A DNA stretch of 9,731 bases, from the NCBI GenBank assembly GCA_024860865.1, contig JACRDV010000148.1, positions 1-9,731 of the forward strand. The letters are read 5' to 3'. The notes beneath the pieces were generated by a model. It ran no database searches. It saw only the letters and a program-made list of their open reading frames with translations, and was not told the origin of the DNA. Every line of letters begins with the position of its first letter. The first letter of the stretch is position 1. The position numbers and the translations under genes were made by a program. This DNA is from JACRDV01 sp024860865 [NCBI: Methanobacteriota archaeon]. Its GTDB lineage: Archaea; JACRDV01. Shown piece after piece: positions 1-6,589 of this stretch.

Positions 1-852
1 ATTCCAAAAGAATAGTGAAGCCATCAGCAAAAAGAAAAGACCAGGATAGAAAAAAGAAACTGAGCCAATCGCAGAAAGTGCGAGGAGTATCGGCCAAAAT
101 ATGATTGACATAGCGAAGAGGAATGGCTGAAACACCATTTTGAGAGTTATGAACTTATCGCGAAAACTAAGAGATGGATGATGTGAAGACACGCGAACAA
201 AGGCAGATGCATCCCTTAAGCGCTTTTTTAAATAATTCTTTACCCCTATTTCAGGAACATGAAAAGTCACTGCGTTATTTTCAAAAATTACTTTATAACC
301 ACGTCCTGCAATCTTATAACTAACTTCTGCATCTTCACCATGAAACCAAGCTGGATTAAAACCGCCTATGGCTTTTAAAACATCCTTTCGATGAGCACAA
401 GTTGGCCCCATGGCAGAAACAGTATTCTTAGGAACTTTGCTATACCTCTCCTCAAATTCAACTGCACGGCAAACCGATGCTATATCATTCGTAGTTTTGA
501 AAATAGTTCTACCACCAACAGATGCAACTTTTGGATCAGAGAAATGTTTAACCAATTCCTTCAACCAATTCTCGCTTACTATACAATCTCCATCAGTATA
601 TGCAACAATGTCTCCATTTGCAAGTTGAAGTCCTAAATTTCTAGCATGAGAAATACCTTTTGGGTTTGAGTTAATAAGACGAATAGGGTATCTAGAAACG
701 ATTTCAGCAGTTCTGTCGGTTGATCCATCATCAACTATTATGATCTCTTTAGCCGGGTAATCGCAATTTAAAAGGGATTCAATACATTGACCAATTGTAT
801 TTTCCATGTTTCGAACGCCAACGATAATAGAAACCAATGGTATATATTCCAT
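1..852 (-). CDS. Family 2 glycosyltransferase (GT-A fold), C-terminus cut by window edge
   Basis: The frame is open from ATG at 852 to base 1: 284 residues with no stop, so the C-terminus lies outside the window. It is a GT2 enzyme that transfers a sugar from a nucleotide-sugar donor, probably at the inner face of the membrane. Visible motifs: N-terminal strand VSIIVGVRN (7-15), VDDGSTDRT (40-48), SHARNLGLQLANGD (68-81), the metal-binding DxD as TDGDC (86-90), and HGED (171-174) matching the acceptor-base region. From about 241 to the edge it is hydrophobic, giving one or two membrane helices, as in membrane-anchored archaeal GT2 proteins. An in-frame TGA lies about 27 bases upstream and no other ATG intervenes, so the start is secure. 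It is divergent from the carbamoyltransferase gene, which suggests shared work on a surface glycan. The sugar and acceptor cannot be told. Confidence 0.93.
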   Translation of the reverse strand, partial: MEYIPLVSIIVGVRNMENTIGQCIESLLNCDYPAKEIIIVDDGSTDRTAEIVSRYPIRLINSNPKGISHARNLGLQLANGDIVAYTDGDCIVSENWLKELVKHFSDPKVASVGGRTIFKTTNDIASVCRAVEFEERYSKVPKNTVSAMGPTCAHRKDVLKAIGGFNPAWFHGEDAEVSYKIAGRGYKVIFENNAVTFHVPEIGVKNYLKKRLRDASAFVRVSSHHPSLSFRDKFITLKMVFQPFLFAMSIIFWPILLALSAIGSVSFFYPGLFFLLMASLFFWN

Positions 853-1151
853 AGGAATCAGCTCTTCTTTAGGCAATTTTCACTATTAGTCATTGTTTCT
901 TATGAATAATTAATTTAAATAAATTAGAAACTATAAAAATTATTATATACAATCTACTATAAATTTTCTCGCCGCAGTTTTCTATGATTCACCAGGTAAC
1001 TAAGCTTGAAGAAAAGACGGTTAAAAAATAGTGAAGGAAAGGGGAAATCAAAAAAACTATTCTTGTTGATTATCGAAGGGATTTTTATAATAATGCTCAG
1101 AAGGCTGAATAATATGAAGAACAAAATTTGTCTATTAGAAATGTGAGAAAT
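853..1151. promoter_or_regulatory. Divergent intergenic region with TATA-like boxes
   Basis: This AT-rich gap separates the minus-strand GT2 gene from the plus-strand carbamoyltransferase gene and must hold both promoters. TATA-like stretches include TTTAAATAAATT near 912-923, CTATAAAAATTATTATATAC near 931-950, CTATAAATTT near 957-966 and TTTTTATAATAAT near 1082-1094. The last suits the carbamoyltransferase best, leaving a short leader. Which box is used cannot be decided by eye. A frame open from TTG 1006 to the stop at 1144-1146 is basic and hydrophobic but has no convincing start and is not called as a gene. Confidence 0.45.
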
Positions 1152-2864
1152 ATGCAAAAAGTCACCGTGCTCGGGATCGGAGATGGTCATGATGCTGGAG
1201 TTGCACTAATTCAAAGTGGAAAGGTTTTAGCAGCACTCCAAGAAGAAAGGCCATTAAATATTAAACACTATAACGGAGTTCCAGAAGTATCAATTCAAGA
1301 AGTTTTTAAGATAGCGAACATCCATCCAAGTGAAGTAGATTTAATTGCAATCGCTAGCATTAACCGAGTCTACGCTCCAACTGCAGAGTATCCATTTAAG
1401 GTAAAATTCTTCGAAAAGATCAGCCCCCTATTTCACGGCCACACTTTCTCAAAACTTTATGTGAAAATCCTCCATAAATTTAGGGACATAAAACAGTTAA
1501 AGAAAATATTTGAGCAACTTGGGATACAAGATAAAAAGACTGTTTTTATTGAACACCATCTAGCCCACGCTTCATCTGCATATCGCTCATGCCCTTGGTC
1601 ATATGAAGAGCCAGTGCTCGTTTTCACAGCAGACGGTGCTGGCGATGGAGTGAGTGCTACAGTAAATGTTTGTGAGAAAGGTGAAATAAAAAGAATTGCA
1701 ACCTCAACCTACTACGACTCACTTGGAAATGCATTCTATAGTGAAATAACTAGATACCTTGGATTAAAGCCCTATGATCATGAATTTAAAACCATGGGCC
1801 TTGCACCTTACGGAAAACCAGAATACTGCATAGACAAAATGAAAAAAATCATTAGGATAAACCCGAGCAATCCCTTAGGATTTGAAAATACAGTTGGCGC
1901 TTACCTTCAATCTGTGCAACCGAAGCTTAGAAAAATGCTTGCTGGACATAGATTCGATAACATAGCGGCAGCAGCGCAACAATACCTTGAAGAAATGATT
2001 TTAAAATGGGTCAAAAATGCTATAGAAAAAACAGATATCCACAAAATAGCTTGTGCCGGAGGAATATTTCTTAATGTTAAAGTCAACAAGCTAATCTTAG
2101 AAATGCCAGAGGCTGAAGATGCTTTCTTCTACCCTGCTGCGGGAGATGACGGAACTCCAGTTGGAGCTGCTTTGCAAGCCTATTACGACTATTGTGTTCA
2201 AGAGGGAATTAAACCTGAGAAAGTACCACTAACGGATCTTTACTATGGACCGGAGTATACAAATGAGCAAATTGAGCAAGTGTTGAAACAAACCAATTGG
2301 ATTAAAAAAGCTGAACGCTATAATGATATTGACGCAATTGTTGGAGAAGAAATAGCAAAAGGAAAAATTGTAGCGCGGTTCAATGGAAGGCTTGAATGGG
2401 GTCCCAGAGCACTTGGAAACAGGTCGATCCTCGCAGATGCTAGGGACTTAAAAGTTATAAGAAGAATAAACTTTGCTATAAAGCATCGCGACTTCTGGAT
2501 GCCTTTTGCCCCAACGATACTTGAAGATAGGATGGGCGAGTATCTTGTAAATTCGAGGTCAGCGCCATATATGATCCTCGCATTTGATACTACAGAAAAA
2601 AGAAATGAAATTATTGCAGCCTTGCACCCATTTGATCTAACATGTAGACCGCAGACTTTAAACAAAGACTGGAATCTAACTTATAGAAAAGTTCTTGGAA
2701 CATTCCAAGAAAAAACAGCAATAGGAGGAATACTTAATACGAGTTTTAATTTACATGGTTATCCAATTGTGTGTACACTCGAACAAGCGATTTGGACCTT
2801 TGAGAACTCTGAATTAGATGAACTTGCGCTTGGTAATTATATCATTAAAAGGTCTCAAACTTAG
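1152..2864 (+). CDS. O-carbamoyltransferase, NodU/CmcH family
   Basis: 570 residues, full length for the family. Such enzymes make carbamoyl-adenylate from carbamoyl phosphate and ATP, then pass the carbamoyl group to a hydroxyl of a sugar or antibiotic. The N-terminal Kae1/YgjD-like ASKHA domain shows GIGDGHDAGVALI (8-20), the metal-binding HxxxH in EHHLAHASSAY (134-144), TADGAGDG (159-166), KTMGLAPYG (213-221), CAGGIFLNVKVN (301-312) and AAGDDGTPVGAAL (329-341). The C-terminal domain shows NGRLEWGPRALGNRSILAD (411-429), TCRPQT (497-502) and ILNTSFNLHGYPIVCT (527-542). A longer frame opens at TTG 1128, but ATG 1152 puts the usual Met-Lys/Gln-hydrophobic start in place and has GTGAG at 1143-1147 before it. 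Neighbouring glycosyltransferases suggest that a surface glycan is the acceptor; that is inference. Confidence 0.95.
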   Translation: MQKVTVLGIGDGHDAGVALIQSGKVLAALQEERPLNIKHYNGVPEVSIQEVFKIANIHPSEVDLIAIASINRVYAPTAEYPFKVKFFEKISPLFHGHTFSKLYVKILHKFRDIKQLKKIFEQLGIQDKKTVFIEHHLAHASSAYRSCPWSYEEPVLVFTADGAGDGVSATVNVCEKGEIKRIATSTYYDSLGNAFYSEITRYLGLKPYDHEFKTMGLAPYGKPEYCIDKMKKIIRINPSNPLGFENTVGAYLQSVQPKLRKMLAGHRFDNIAAAAQQYLEEMILKWVKNAIEKTDIHKIACAGGIFLNVKVNKLILEMPEAEDAFFYPAAGDDGTPVGAALQAYYDYCVQEGIKPEKVPLTDLYYGPEYTNEQIEQVLKQTNWIKKAERYNDIDAIVGEEIAKGKIVARFNGRLEWGPRALGNRSILADARDLKVIRRINFAIKHRDFWMPFAPTILEDRMGEYLVNSRSAPYMILAFDTTEKRNEIIAALHPFDLTCRPQTLNKDWNLTYRKVLGTFQEKTAIGGILNTSFNLHGYPIVCTLEQAIWTFENSELDELALGNYIIKRSQT

Positions 2865-2988
2865 AGAATTTACAAGTTTTGAGAGGGACCGAGAAGAAAT
2901 TAGAGAACGTAAGAAAATGTGATTTTAGAAAAAATATTAAACGACAATAATGTGATGCTTAGAAAACGCCTGGAAACCCACGATTTAT

Positions 2989-3012
2989 GTTCGACTCCCC
3001 CCGCTACCACCA
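2989..3012 (+). other. tRNA 3'-end-like fragment (T-loop to CCA); candidate attachment site
   Basis: The 24 bases read as the 3' end of a tRNA: G53, a TTCGACT T-loop (2990-2996), CCCCC as the 3' T-stem strand (2997-3001), CGCTACC as the 3' acceptor strand (3002-3008), discriminator A (3009) and CCA (3010-3012). The spacing is exactly canonical and the segment is a GC-rich spot in AT-rich DNA. The bases before it cannot form the T-stem or an anticodon arm, and no GGTAGCG (the matching 5' acceptor strand) occurs in the window, so this is not a whole tRNA. Archaeal integrative elements often leave such 3' fragments as one attachment site. Chance resemblance remains possible. Confidence 0.45.
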
Positions 3013-3030
3013 TTATGTTGGAATTGCTTT

Positions 3031-3078
3031 AGCTATAAATTCGTTTGGAAAAACAAACGTACGTTTGGAAAAACAAAC
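3031..3078 (+). promoter_or_regulatory. TATA-like box plus two phased palindromes, likely operator of the HTH-nucleotidyltransferase gene
   Basis: A TATA-like AGCTATAAAT (3031-3040) is followed by two identical 17-base copies of CGTTTGGAAAAACAAAC at 3042-3058 and 3062-3078. Each has GTTTG and CAAAC as inverted 5-base arms around a 6-base centre. The copies are exactly 20 bp apart, about two helical turns, so two dimers would sit on the same face. They cover the span between the box and the expected transcription start, where archaeal repressors commonly act. The next gene starts at 3083 and encodes an N-terminal winged helix, so autoregulation is the simplest reading. Confidence 0.6.
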
Positions 3079-3082
3079 AAAT

Positions 3083-3754
3083 ATGAGACAGTATGACAAA
3101 GTAAGAACTATGTCTGAAGCGCTTACACCCAAAGTCATCTCAATTCTAAGGACTATGTACTCAGATATTGAGAAATGGTATTATACAAGGGAATTGGCCA
3201 AACTTGCTAAAGTCAGCACGTGGGTAGTATCCAAAGAGTTCAGCAAGCTTGTGAAGGACGGAATGGTTCAACAAAAGTCAGAGGGTAGAGAGAAATTTTT
3301 CAAGCTGAATTTGACAAATTCACGAACAAGAAAACTATGCGAGCTGTTTGAGACCGAAAGGAGAGAAAAATTCTACAAAGAAAACAGAAGACTTGCTTGG
3401 GTCCTAGAAGATTTTACAAAAAGGGTTTCTGACTTTGTTTCACAGGTTCATTCAATAGTATTGTTTGGGAGCGCGGCCAGAGGTCAGGGTGCTCCAAGAA
3501 GCGACATAGATGTTCTCGTTGTTGCACCAAATTCTGAGGAGGAACAGTTCAAGAAGTTGATGGATTCTGTTGATAAGTTAGCTGATGAGGTTAGTGGAAG
3601 ATATCCAGCAAAACTTGTGCCGGTTGTTATGATGACAAAGGATTTTGAGAAAAGCATTAAAGACAAAAAAAGGTTTGCTACTGATGTATTAAAAGATGGT
3701 ATTGTGCTCTTTGGGGAAGAAAGGTACTATCATTTGTTGTCGAGAGTGATTTAA
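3083..3754 (+). CDS. Winged-helix / minimal nucleotidyltransferase (MNT) fusion protein
   Basis: 223 residues. Residues about 12-80 form a winged helix (TPKVISILRTMY; YTRELAKLAKVSTWVVSKEF at 34-53; a basic wing around 61-74). Residues about 115-215 are a minimal nucleotidyltransferase domain with the signature GSAARG (129-134) and SDIDVLVV (140-147), D141 and D143 being the metal-binding pair. A third carboxylate is not obvious in the later strand LVPVVMMT (178-185). In MNT-HEPN pairs the MNT protein acts as antitoxin, in some cases by adenylylating the HEPN toxin. A longer frame begins at ATG 2987, but that start lies inside the tRNA-like fragment and upstream of the promoter; ATG 3083 after the operator is preferred, and ATG 3110 is possible. 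The stop overlaps the next ATG (TAATG), as in a two-gene operon whose partner is now truncated. Confidence 0.85.
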   Translation: MRQYDKVRTMSEALTPKVISILRTMYSDIEKWYYTRELAKLAKVSTWVVSKEFSKLVKDGMVQQKSEGREKFFKLNLTNSRTRKLCELFETERREKFYKENRRLAWVLEDFTKRVSDFVSQVHSIVLFGSAARGQGAPRSDIDVLVVAPNSEEEQFKKLMDSVDKLADEVSGRYPAKLVPVVMMTKDFEKSIKDKKRFATDVLKDGIVLFGEERYYHLLSRVI

Positions 3755-3819
3755 TGCCAAGAAAAGTGCTGACATGGAGCGATTGGTTGAATGATGCGCC
3801 CAAAGTATTCGCGATTTAA
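3754..3819 (+). pseudogene. Truncated remnant of a HEPN-type partner gene
   Basis: ATG at 3754 overlaps the stop of the nucleotidyltransferase gene by one base, the normal arrangement for the second gene of such an operon. Only 21 codons remain (MPRKVLTWSDWLNDAPKVFA plus one residue) before TAA at 3817. The peptide looks like the amphipathic beginning of a helical HEPN protein, with tryptophans and a WLNDAPKVF stretch. No Rx4-6H motif follows in any forward frame that I can read before 4010, so the catalytic part seems deleted. The HEPN identification rests mainly on position next to an MNT gene and is not proven by a motif. It could instead be a short leader or an unrelated small peptide. 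Confidence 0.45.
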
Positions 3820-4243
3820 TCGCACACCAAAATACATAATAAACTAAGGTTCCACAAATACTTTTTCATAGGAAGTATTCTCCAAATTTAAATGGAGCAG
3901 AGATAATAATAAGGGAAGTCAAAAAGGACGTTTGCTCAAATTACTGCTATAGCGATACAAAAGAGCTTAAAACAAACATAAAGAAATATTTTAAAATTAT
4001 ATGCCATTAATTAAGTAATTCCACTTAAAATCAAGAGTAGGAAGAGGGACTTAGTCCTTGTCCCCTAGCCTAGCAACTGTAATCACTAAACTCAATCGCT
4101 TTCTTTATCGAATATTTGGCGAATCTATCGGGCACATTGAATATAACAACGTCGGAATTGTTTGTTTTAGAAATCTCCCTCCTTAAGTTTTCTTAGACTT
4201 TGAATTGCGTTAGCTCCACCCAATATGTATAAGAACCGTTTAG
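3820..4243. other. Gene-poor stretch with two unassigned open scraps
   Basis: No gene with a good start is visible. On + a frame is open from 3843 to TAA at 4010 (55 codons, no ATG), reading KVPQILFHRKYSPNLNG then AEIIIREVKKDV. On - a frame is open from 4192 down to TAG at 4070 (40 codons, no ATG), containing SDVVIFNVPDRFAKY. Both have coding-like composition but match nothing I can name; they may be relics of decayed genes. A small hairpin, GGGAC (4046-4050) with GTCCC (4060-4064), lies between them. Confidence 0.3.
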
Positions 4244-4283
4244 CGTTACATTTATATTGTATTGTATCACAATTTTTGTAACG
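4244..4283 (+). promoter_or_regulatory. Inverted repeat bracketing a TATA-like box before the UPF0175 gene
   Basis: CGTTACA (4244-4250) and TGTAACG (4277-4283) are perfect 7-base inverted arms, 33 bases centre to centre, about three helical turns. Between them lies TTTATATT (4251-4258), a TATA-like box whose expected start point is near 4280. The arms therefore bracket the promoter core. The downstream gene GGTGAT ribosome site (4283-4288) and ATG (4293) begin right after the second arm. This looks like an operator for autorepression by the DNA-binding antitoxin. Confidence 0.5.
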
Positions 4284-4292
4284 GTGATTCTA

Positions 4293-4598
4293 ATGGGAAC
4301 TATAACTGCAAGAATTTCGCAAGAACTATTTAAAGATATCAAAAAAATTGAAAAGGAAGAGGCTGCAGACCGGGCTGAGGTAATTCGCAGATTACTTGCT
4401 GATGCAGTTAAACGATGGAAGCTAAAAAAAGCACTGGAGATGATACGAGAAGGAAGGGTTACTTTTCGTACAGCAGCGAAAACAGCAGGCTTAACATACA
4501 TTGAGATGCTAGATGAGGCTGAGAAGGCGAGCATTTCAATTGGTTATGCTCTTTCAGATTTGCAACAAGATTTAAAAATTATTAAACAGGAAAAATAA
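4293..4598 (+). CDS. UPF0175 family antitoxin
   Basis: 101 residues. The N-terminal third (ITARISQELFKDIKKIEKEE, 4-23) followed by DRAEVIRRLLADAVKRWKL (26-44) resembles a ribbon-helix-helix segment; the middle RVTFRTAAKTAGLTYIEMLD (55-74) is the helix-turn-helix typical of UPF0175. Members are DNA-binding antitoxins paired with DUF3368 PIN-like proteins, the pair seen here. ATG 4293 is preferred over the upstream ATG 4257 because GGTGAT sits 4 bases before it and the family-like sequence starts there. The stop overlaps the toxin start (TAATG at 4596-4600), implying coupled translation. Probably represses its own operon through the inverted repeat at 4244-4283. Confidence 0.88.
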   Translation: MGTITARISQELFKDIKKIEKEEAADRAEVIRRLLADAVKRWKLKKALEMIREGRVTFRTAAKTAGLTYIEMLDEAEKASISIGYALSDLQQDLKIIKQEK

Positions 4599-5104
4599 TG
4601 GTTGTTTGTGATTCAGGTCCATTAATCTACTTGTCAAGAATAAGTAGGTTAAGTCTTCTAAAAGAACTATTTGATTCTATTGAAATTCCCGCCTCAATTT
4701 ACCGCGAAGTAGTAGAAGAAGCTAAAGCTCTCCACAAATTTGGTGTAACTCCAATTGAAGAAGCAATTAGAGAAGGTTGGATTAAAATCATTACAATAGA
4801 TGAACTAGAAGTTGTAAACAAGTTGGCAACAAATGAGAGTATACAAGAAGAAGATGCAGAAATTCTATATTTAGCAAGAAAACTTTCAACAAAACTAATA
4901 TCGAACGATAAATGGCTTATAGAGCTTGCCAGATCTTTCGGATTAGTCTCTATTTGGACGACAACTCTAATACTTTTGGCAGTAAGGAAAGGTAAGCTGA
5001 GCAAAGATGAGGGGAAAGACCTCCTGAGAAAACTCGTTTTATCTGGACTTCATTTAAAGTCCAATGTTTATGGGGAGCTTCTAAGCACGCTTGAAGAGAT
5101 GTAA
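4598..5104 (+). CDS. DUF3368 PIN-like ribonuclease toxin
   Basis: 168 residues, normal length for the family. The start MVVCDSGPLIYLSRI carries the first PIN acidic residue (D5). Further candidate active-site acids are E37 in IYREVVEEA (34-42), D86 and E88 in QEEDAEILYLA (83-93) and D104 in ISNDKWLIELA (101-111). The C-terminal segment (VRKGKLSKDEGKDLLRKL, 129-146) is the usual DUF3368 tail. PIN proteins of this kind cut RNA using metal ions, and the UPF0175 partner would neutralise it. This is the only toxin-antitoxin pair in the window with both frames whole and all expected motifs present. Its target is unknown. Confidence 0.9.
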   Translation: MVVCDSGPLIYLSRISRLSLLKELFDSIEIPASIYREVVEEAKALHKFGVTPIEEAIREGWIKIITIDELEVVNKLATNESIQEEDAEILYLARKLSTKLISNDKWLIELARSFGLVSIWTTTLILLAVRKGKLSKDEGKDLLRKLVLSGLHLKSNVYGELLSTLEEM

Positions 5105-5134
5105 CTTTGAAAATGACATAGTAATTGTATTTCC

Positions 5135-5166
5135 CATAATTCATTATGATTGCATGTAATTGCAAT
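5135..5166. repeat. Two adjacent perfect palindromes after the PIN gene
   Basis: CATAAT-TC-ATTATG (5135-5148) is followed directly by ATTGCA-TGTAAT-TGCAAT (5149-5166). Both are perfect inverted repeats with 6-base arms, starting 30 bases after the toxin stop. A T-rich run, TTTACTTTTTTCTTTG, follows at about 5212-5227. They could serve in 3'-end formation or as a protein-binding site; in DNA this AT-rich, chance is also possible. Confidence 0.3.
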
Positions 5167-5246
5167 TTCACCATTCTATATTTGGTATCTGTTCATTATC
5201 TAGTAAGCTTGTTTACTTTTTTCTTTGATTACCTAATAGACTTTAT

Positions 5247-5516
5247 TCATTTTCTAATAAGTTGTAATTGTTCAATATGTGGCACAACAATATTCCATGA
5301 AAATTTTGTAACAATCCATTCTCTGGCTTTTGTACCTATTTTAGATGCTAAACTCTTATTATTAAGAATTCTTATTAGAGCGTCTGCAAAGCCACGAACA
5401 TCGCCTGGATGAGCTAATAGACCAGTTTTTCCATCCATTACAATATAAGGAATGCCTCCAACTTTAGGAGCAATCGCAGGCTTACCGCAAGCAATGCTGA
5501 TAGTATAGAGGAGCTT
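5247..5516 (-). pseudogene. C-terminal fragment of a GT4 glycosyltransferase
   Basis: About 89 codons, open from 5516 down to TGA at 5247-5249, with TAA in frame just upstream (5517-5519). The peptide includes ISIACGKPAIAPKVGGIPYI and then VMDGKTGLLAHPGDV, the classic GT4 (GT-B fold) donor-site region: the A-C-G-K-P turn, VGGIP, and DGKTGLL. After this comes the usual final helix region ending LQLIRK. A complete enzyme has about 350-400 residues, so roughly three quarters is missing, including the glutamate-rich ExxG motif just before ACGKP. The internal ATG at 5438 opens a 63-residue frame, but it begins mid-domain and is not a real start. Confidence 0.85.
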
Positions 5517-5648
5517 TTAGAGATAGCGAAAAATAGAAAAATAAAAATATTATGTATAGGCCGAGGTAGAAAGTTTTCTCATTATCTCTATGAGGTAGAG
5601 AAAATTGATAGTAGTAATTTCATTCTTAGCAATAATTTTGTGGCATAG
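5508..5648 (+). pseudogene. Middle fragment of a GT4-like glycosyltransferase, opposite orientation
   Basis: A frame without an ATG reads EELLEIAKNRKIKILCIGRG then RKFSHYLYEVEKIDSSNFI and ends LSNNFVA at TAG 5646-5648. This fits the stretch of GT4 enzymes opening the second Rossmann domain (a helix, the strand LxIxGxG, then a helix and the xxFxGxV-like strand). It sits on the plus strand, right against the minus-strand piece that supplies the later part of the same domain. The assignment is by pattern only; the fragment is short and its family is less certain than the minus-strand piece. Confidence 0.5.
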
Positions 5649-6140
5649 ATGTACATAAAAATTTTTTTGTAGCAACTTTCTCAGCAGTGAAAAAGAGACA
5701 AGAACTTTTGAGAACACTATAGAAGGATCTCAGCTTTTAAAGAGAGAATTCCACCGGTCTATTTGCTCTAACCAACGGAGTTTTCACAGAATGGTTGAAA
5801 CAAATGCAAAAAAGTTCTTATGTTCACTAGCTTCTTCAATGGCTAGTATTAAATTTAATAACAGCACATTCCCAAAAAGCCTAGATCTCGAAATGTTTAT
5901 AAAGTATAAATAGACTGGTGCAAATCTTTTTCTTAAGTTAGATTTTCAATTGTTTCGATTTTTGAAAAATTAACTATTGCCTGTTAGATGGGACATATAA
6001 CTGACTTCTAACTTTATAAAACTATACTGCTTTTTCTTCAAAGAGCTTGCGAATATCGCAGGTTGCCGGGGGTTGGAGGGTGTATAGGGGAATCTAGAAA
6101 ATAGTGCTTTCCAGTTGCAGCTTTCACATTGCCCGAAATT
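5649..6140. other. About 490 bases with no recognisable gene
   Basis: No frame here has a good start together with recognisable content. The longest plus-strand scrap runs from ATG 5791 for 40 codons to a stop near 5911 (MVETNAKKFLCSLASSMASI at its beginning), with no match I recognise. TATA-like TTTATAAAGTATAAAT lies near 5896-5911 and another TTTATAAAA near 6012. A short G-rich patch (6060-6092, runs of 5, 3 and 4 G) stands out from the AT-rich surroundings. The stretch probably consists of decayed coding DNA. Confidence 0.35.
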
Positions 6141-6171
6141 CTTATAAACGTTAGCAACGATAAAAATTACT
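6141..6171 (+). promoter_or_regulatory. TATA box of the VapB-like gene, leaderless start
   Basis: CTTATAAA (6141-6148) is a good archaeal TATA box centred about 27 bases before ATG 6172. This places the transcription start at or within a base or two of the start codon, so the mRNA would be leaderless. No Shine-Dalgarno-like sequence precedes the ATG, which agrees. Confidence 0.6.
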
Positions 6172-6360
6172 ATGATAAACCTAAACGTAATGAGAAAGCG
6201 TCTTGAAATTCTGATTGGGCAGAGGCTTATGGATACAACTTCTGCAAGAATGGCAGTTGAAGTGCAGGATAAGCTAAGGCAGAAGTCAAAAACTCTGCGG
6301 AAGGGCAAAAGCAGCGTGGAGATTTTAAGGGAGTGGAGAGAGGGCAGATGGTCGTCCTAG
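6172..6360 (+). CDS. Small VapB-like antitoxin
   Basis: 62 residues, highly charged. It is called an antitoxin because its 3' end overlaps by 13 bases the start of a gene beginning with a clear VapC PIN signature. The middle (TSARMAVEVQDKLRQKSKTL, 23-42) is predicted helical. The tail SSVEILREWREGRWSS (47-62), with its Trp and Arg residues, resembles toxin-binding tails of VapB proteins. I see no clear AbrB, ribbon-helix-helix or Phd motif in the N-terminus, so its DNA-binding class is open. ATG 6172 fits a leaderless transcript from the box at 6141; ATG 6190 is an alternative start. The frame is intact although the partner toxin is not. Confidence 0.65.
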   Translation: MINLNVMRKRLEILIGQRLMDTTSARMAVEVQDKLRQKSKTLRKGKSSVEILREWREGRWSS

Positions 6361-6571
6361 ATACATCTGTCGTTGCTAAATGGTTTCTTGATCTTGAATG
6401 GAAATGCTCAAATTGTTCTATGCGATTTAACTCTTTATGAGCTTGGAAACTTACTGAAATTCAAGGGGTTTTCTCCAAGCGAAACCGAATTATTAAAACT
6501 CTATAGCTTACATTCTGGACCTTGTCGTAGATGATGAACTTGGCCTTTGTCAATTTGTTCACAATTTTTAA
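6348..6571 (+). pseudogene. Broken vapC (PIN-domain toxin) gene
   Basis: ATG 6348 opens MVVLDTSVVAKWFLD, the standard VapC beginning with the first catalytic Asp (D5), and overlaps the antitoxin stop. Soon after, the sequence must change frame: from 6412, in the +1 frame, IVLCDLTLYELGNLLKFKG is the typical second helix with the conserved Glu of YELGN. From 6515 a third frame reads LDLVVDDELGL to TAA at 6569-6571. Some 20-30 residues between the first two blocks are missing, and the C-terminal third with the remaining acidic residues is absent. The first frame alone stops at 6440. At least two frame changes plus two deletions make this a dead toxin gene and not a sequencing slip. Confidence 0.8.
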
Positions 6572-6589
6572 AATATATGTTAAATATTT

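Noticed and set aside
391-636. Open frames on the plus strand
   Set aside because: They lie antisense to the GT2 gene, whose motifs are unmistakable; they have no coding-like content.
1006-1146. 46-residue basic and hydrophobic frame starting at TTG
   Set aside because: Weak start, no ribosome site, composition typical of AT-rich spacer ahead of the carbamoyltransferase.
2940-3012. A complete tRNA gene
   Set aside because: No T-stem 5' strand, anticodon arm or matching 5' acceptor strand can be formed upstream of the T-loop.
2987-3082. N-terminal extension of the HTH-nucleotidyltransferase
   Set aside because: The first codons read through the tRNA-like fragment and operator; the winged helix begins after ATG 3083 and the promoter lies inside the extension.
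6058-6092. G-rich patch as a G-quadruplex or RNA gene
   Set aside because: Only three runs of three or more G on one strand and no clear RNA fold; noted only as a composition spike.
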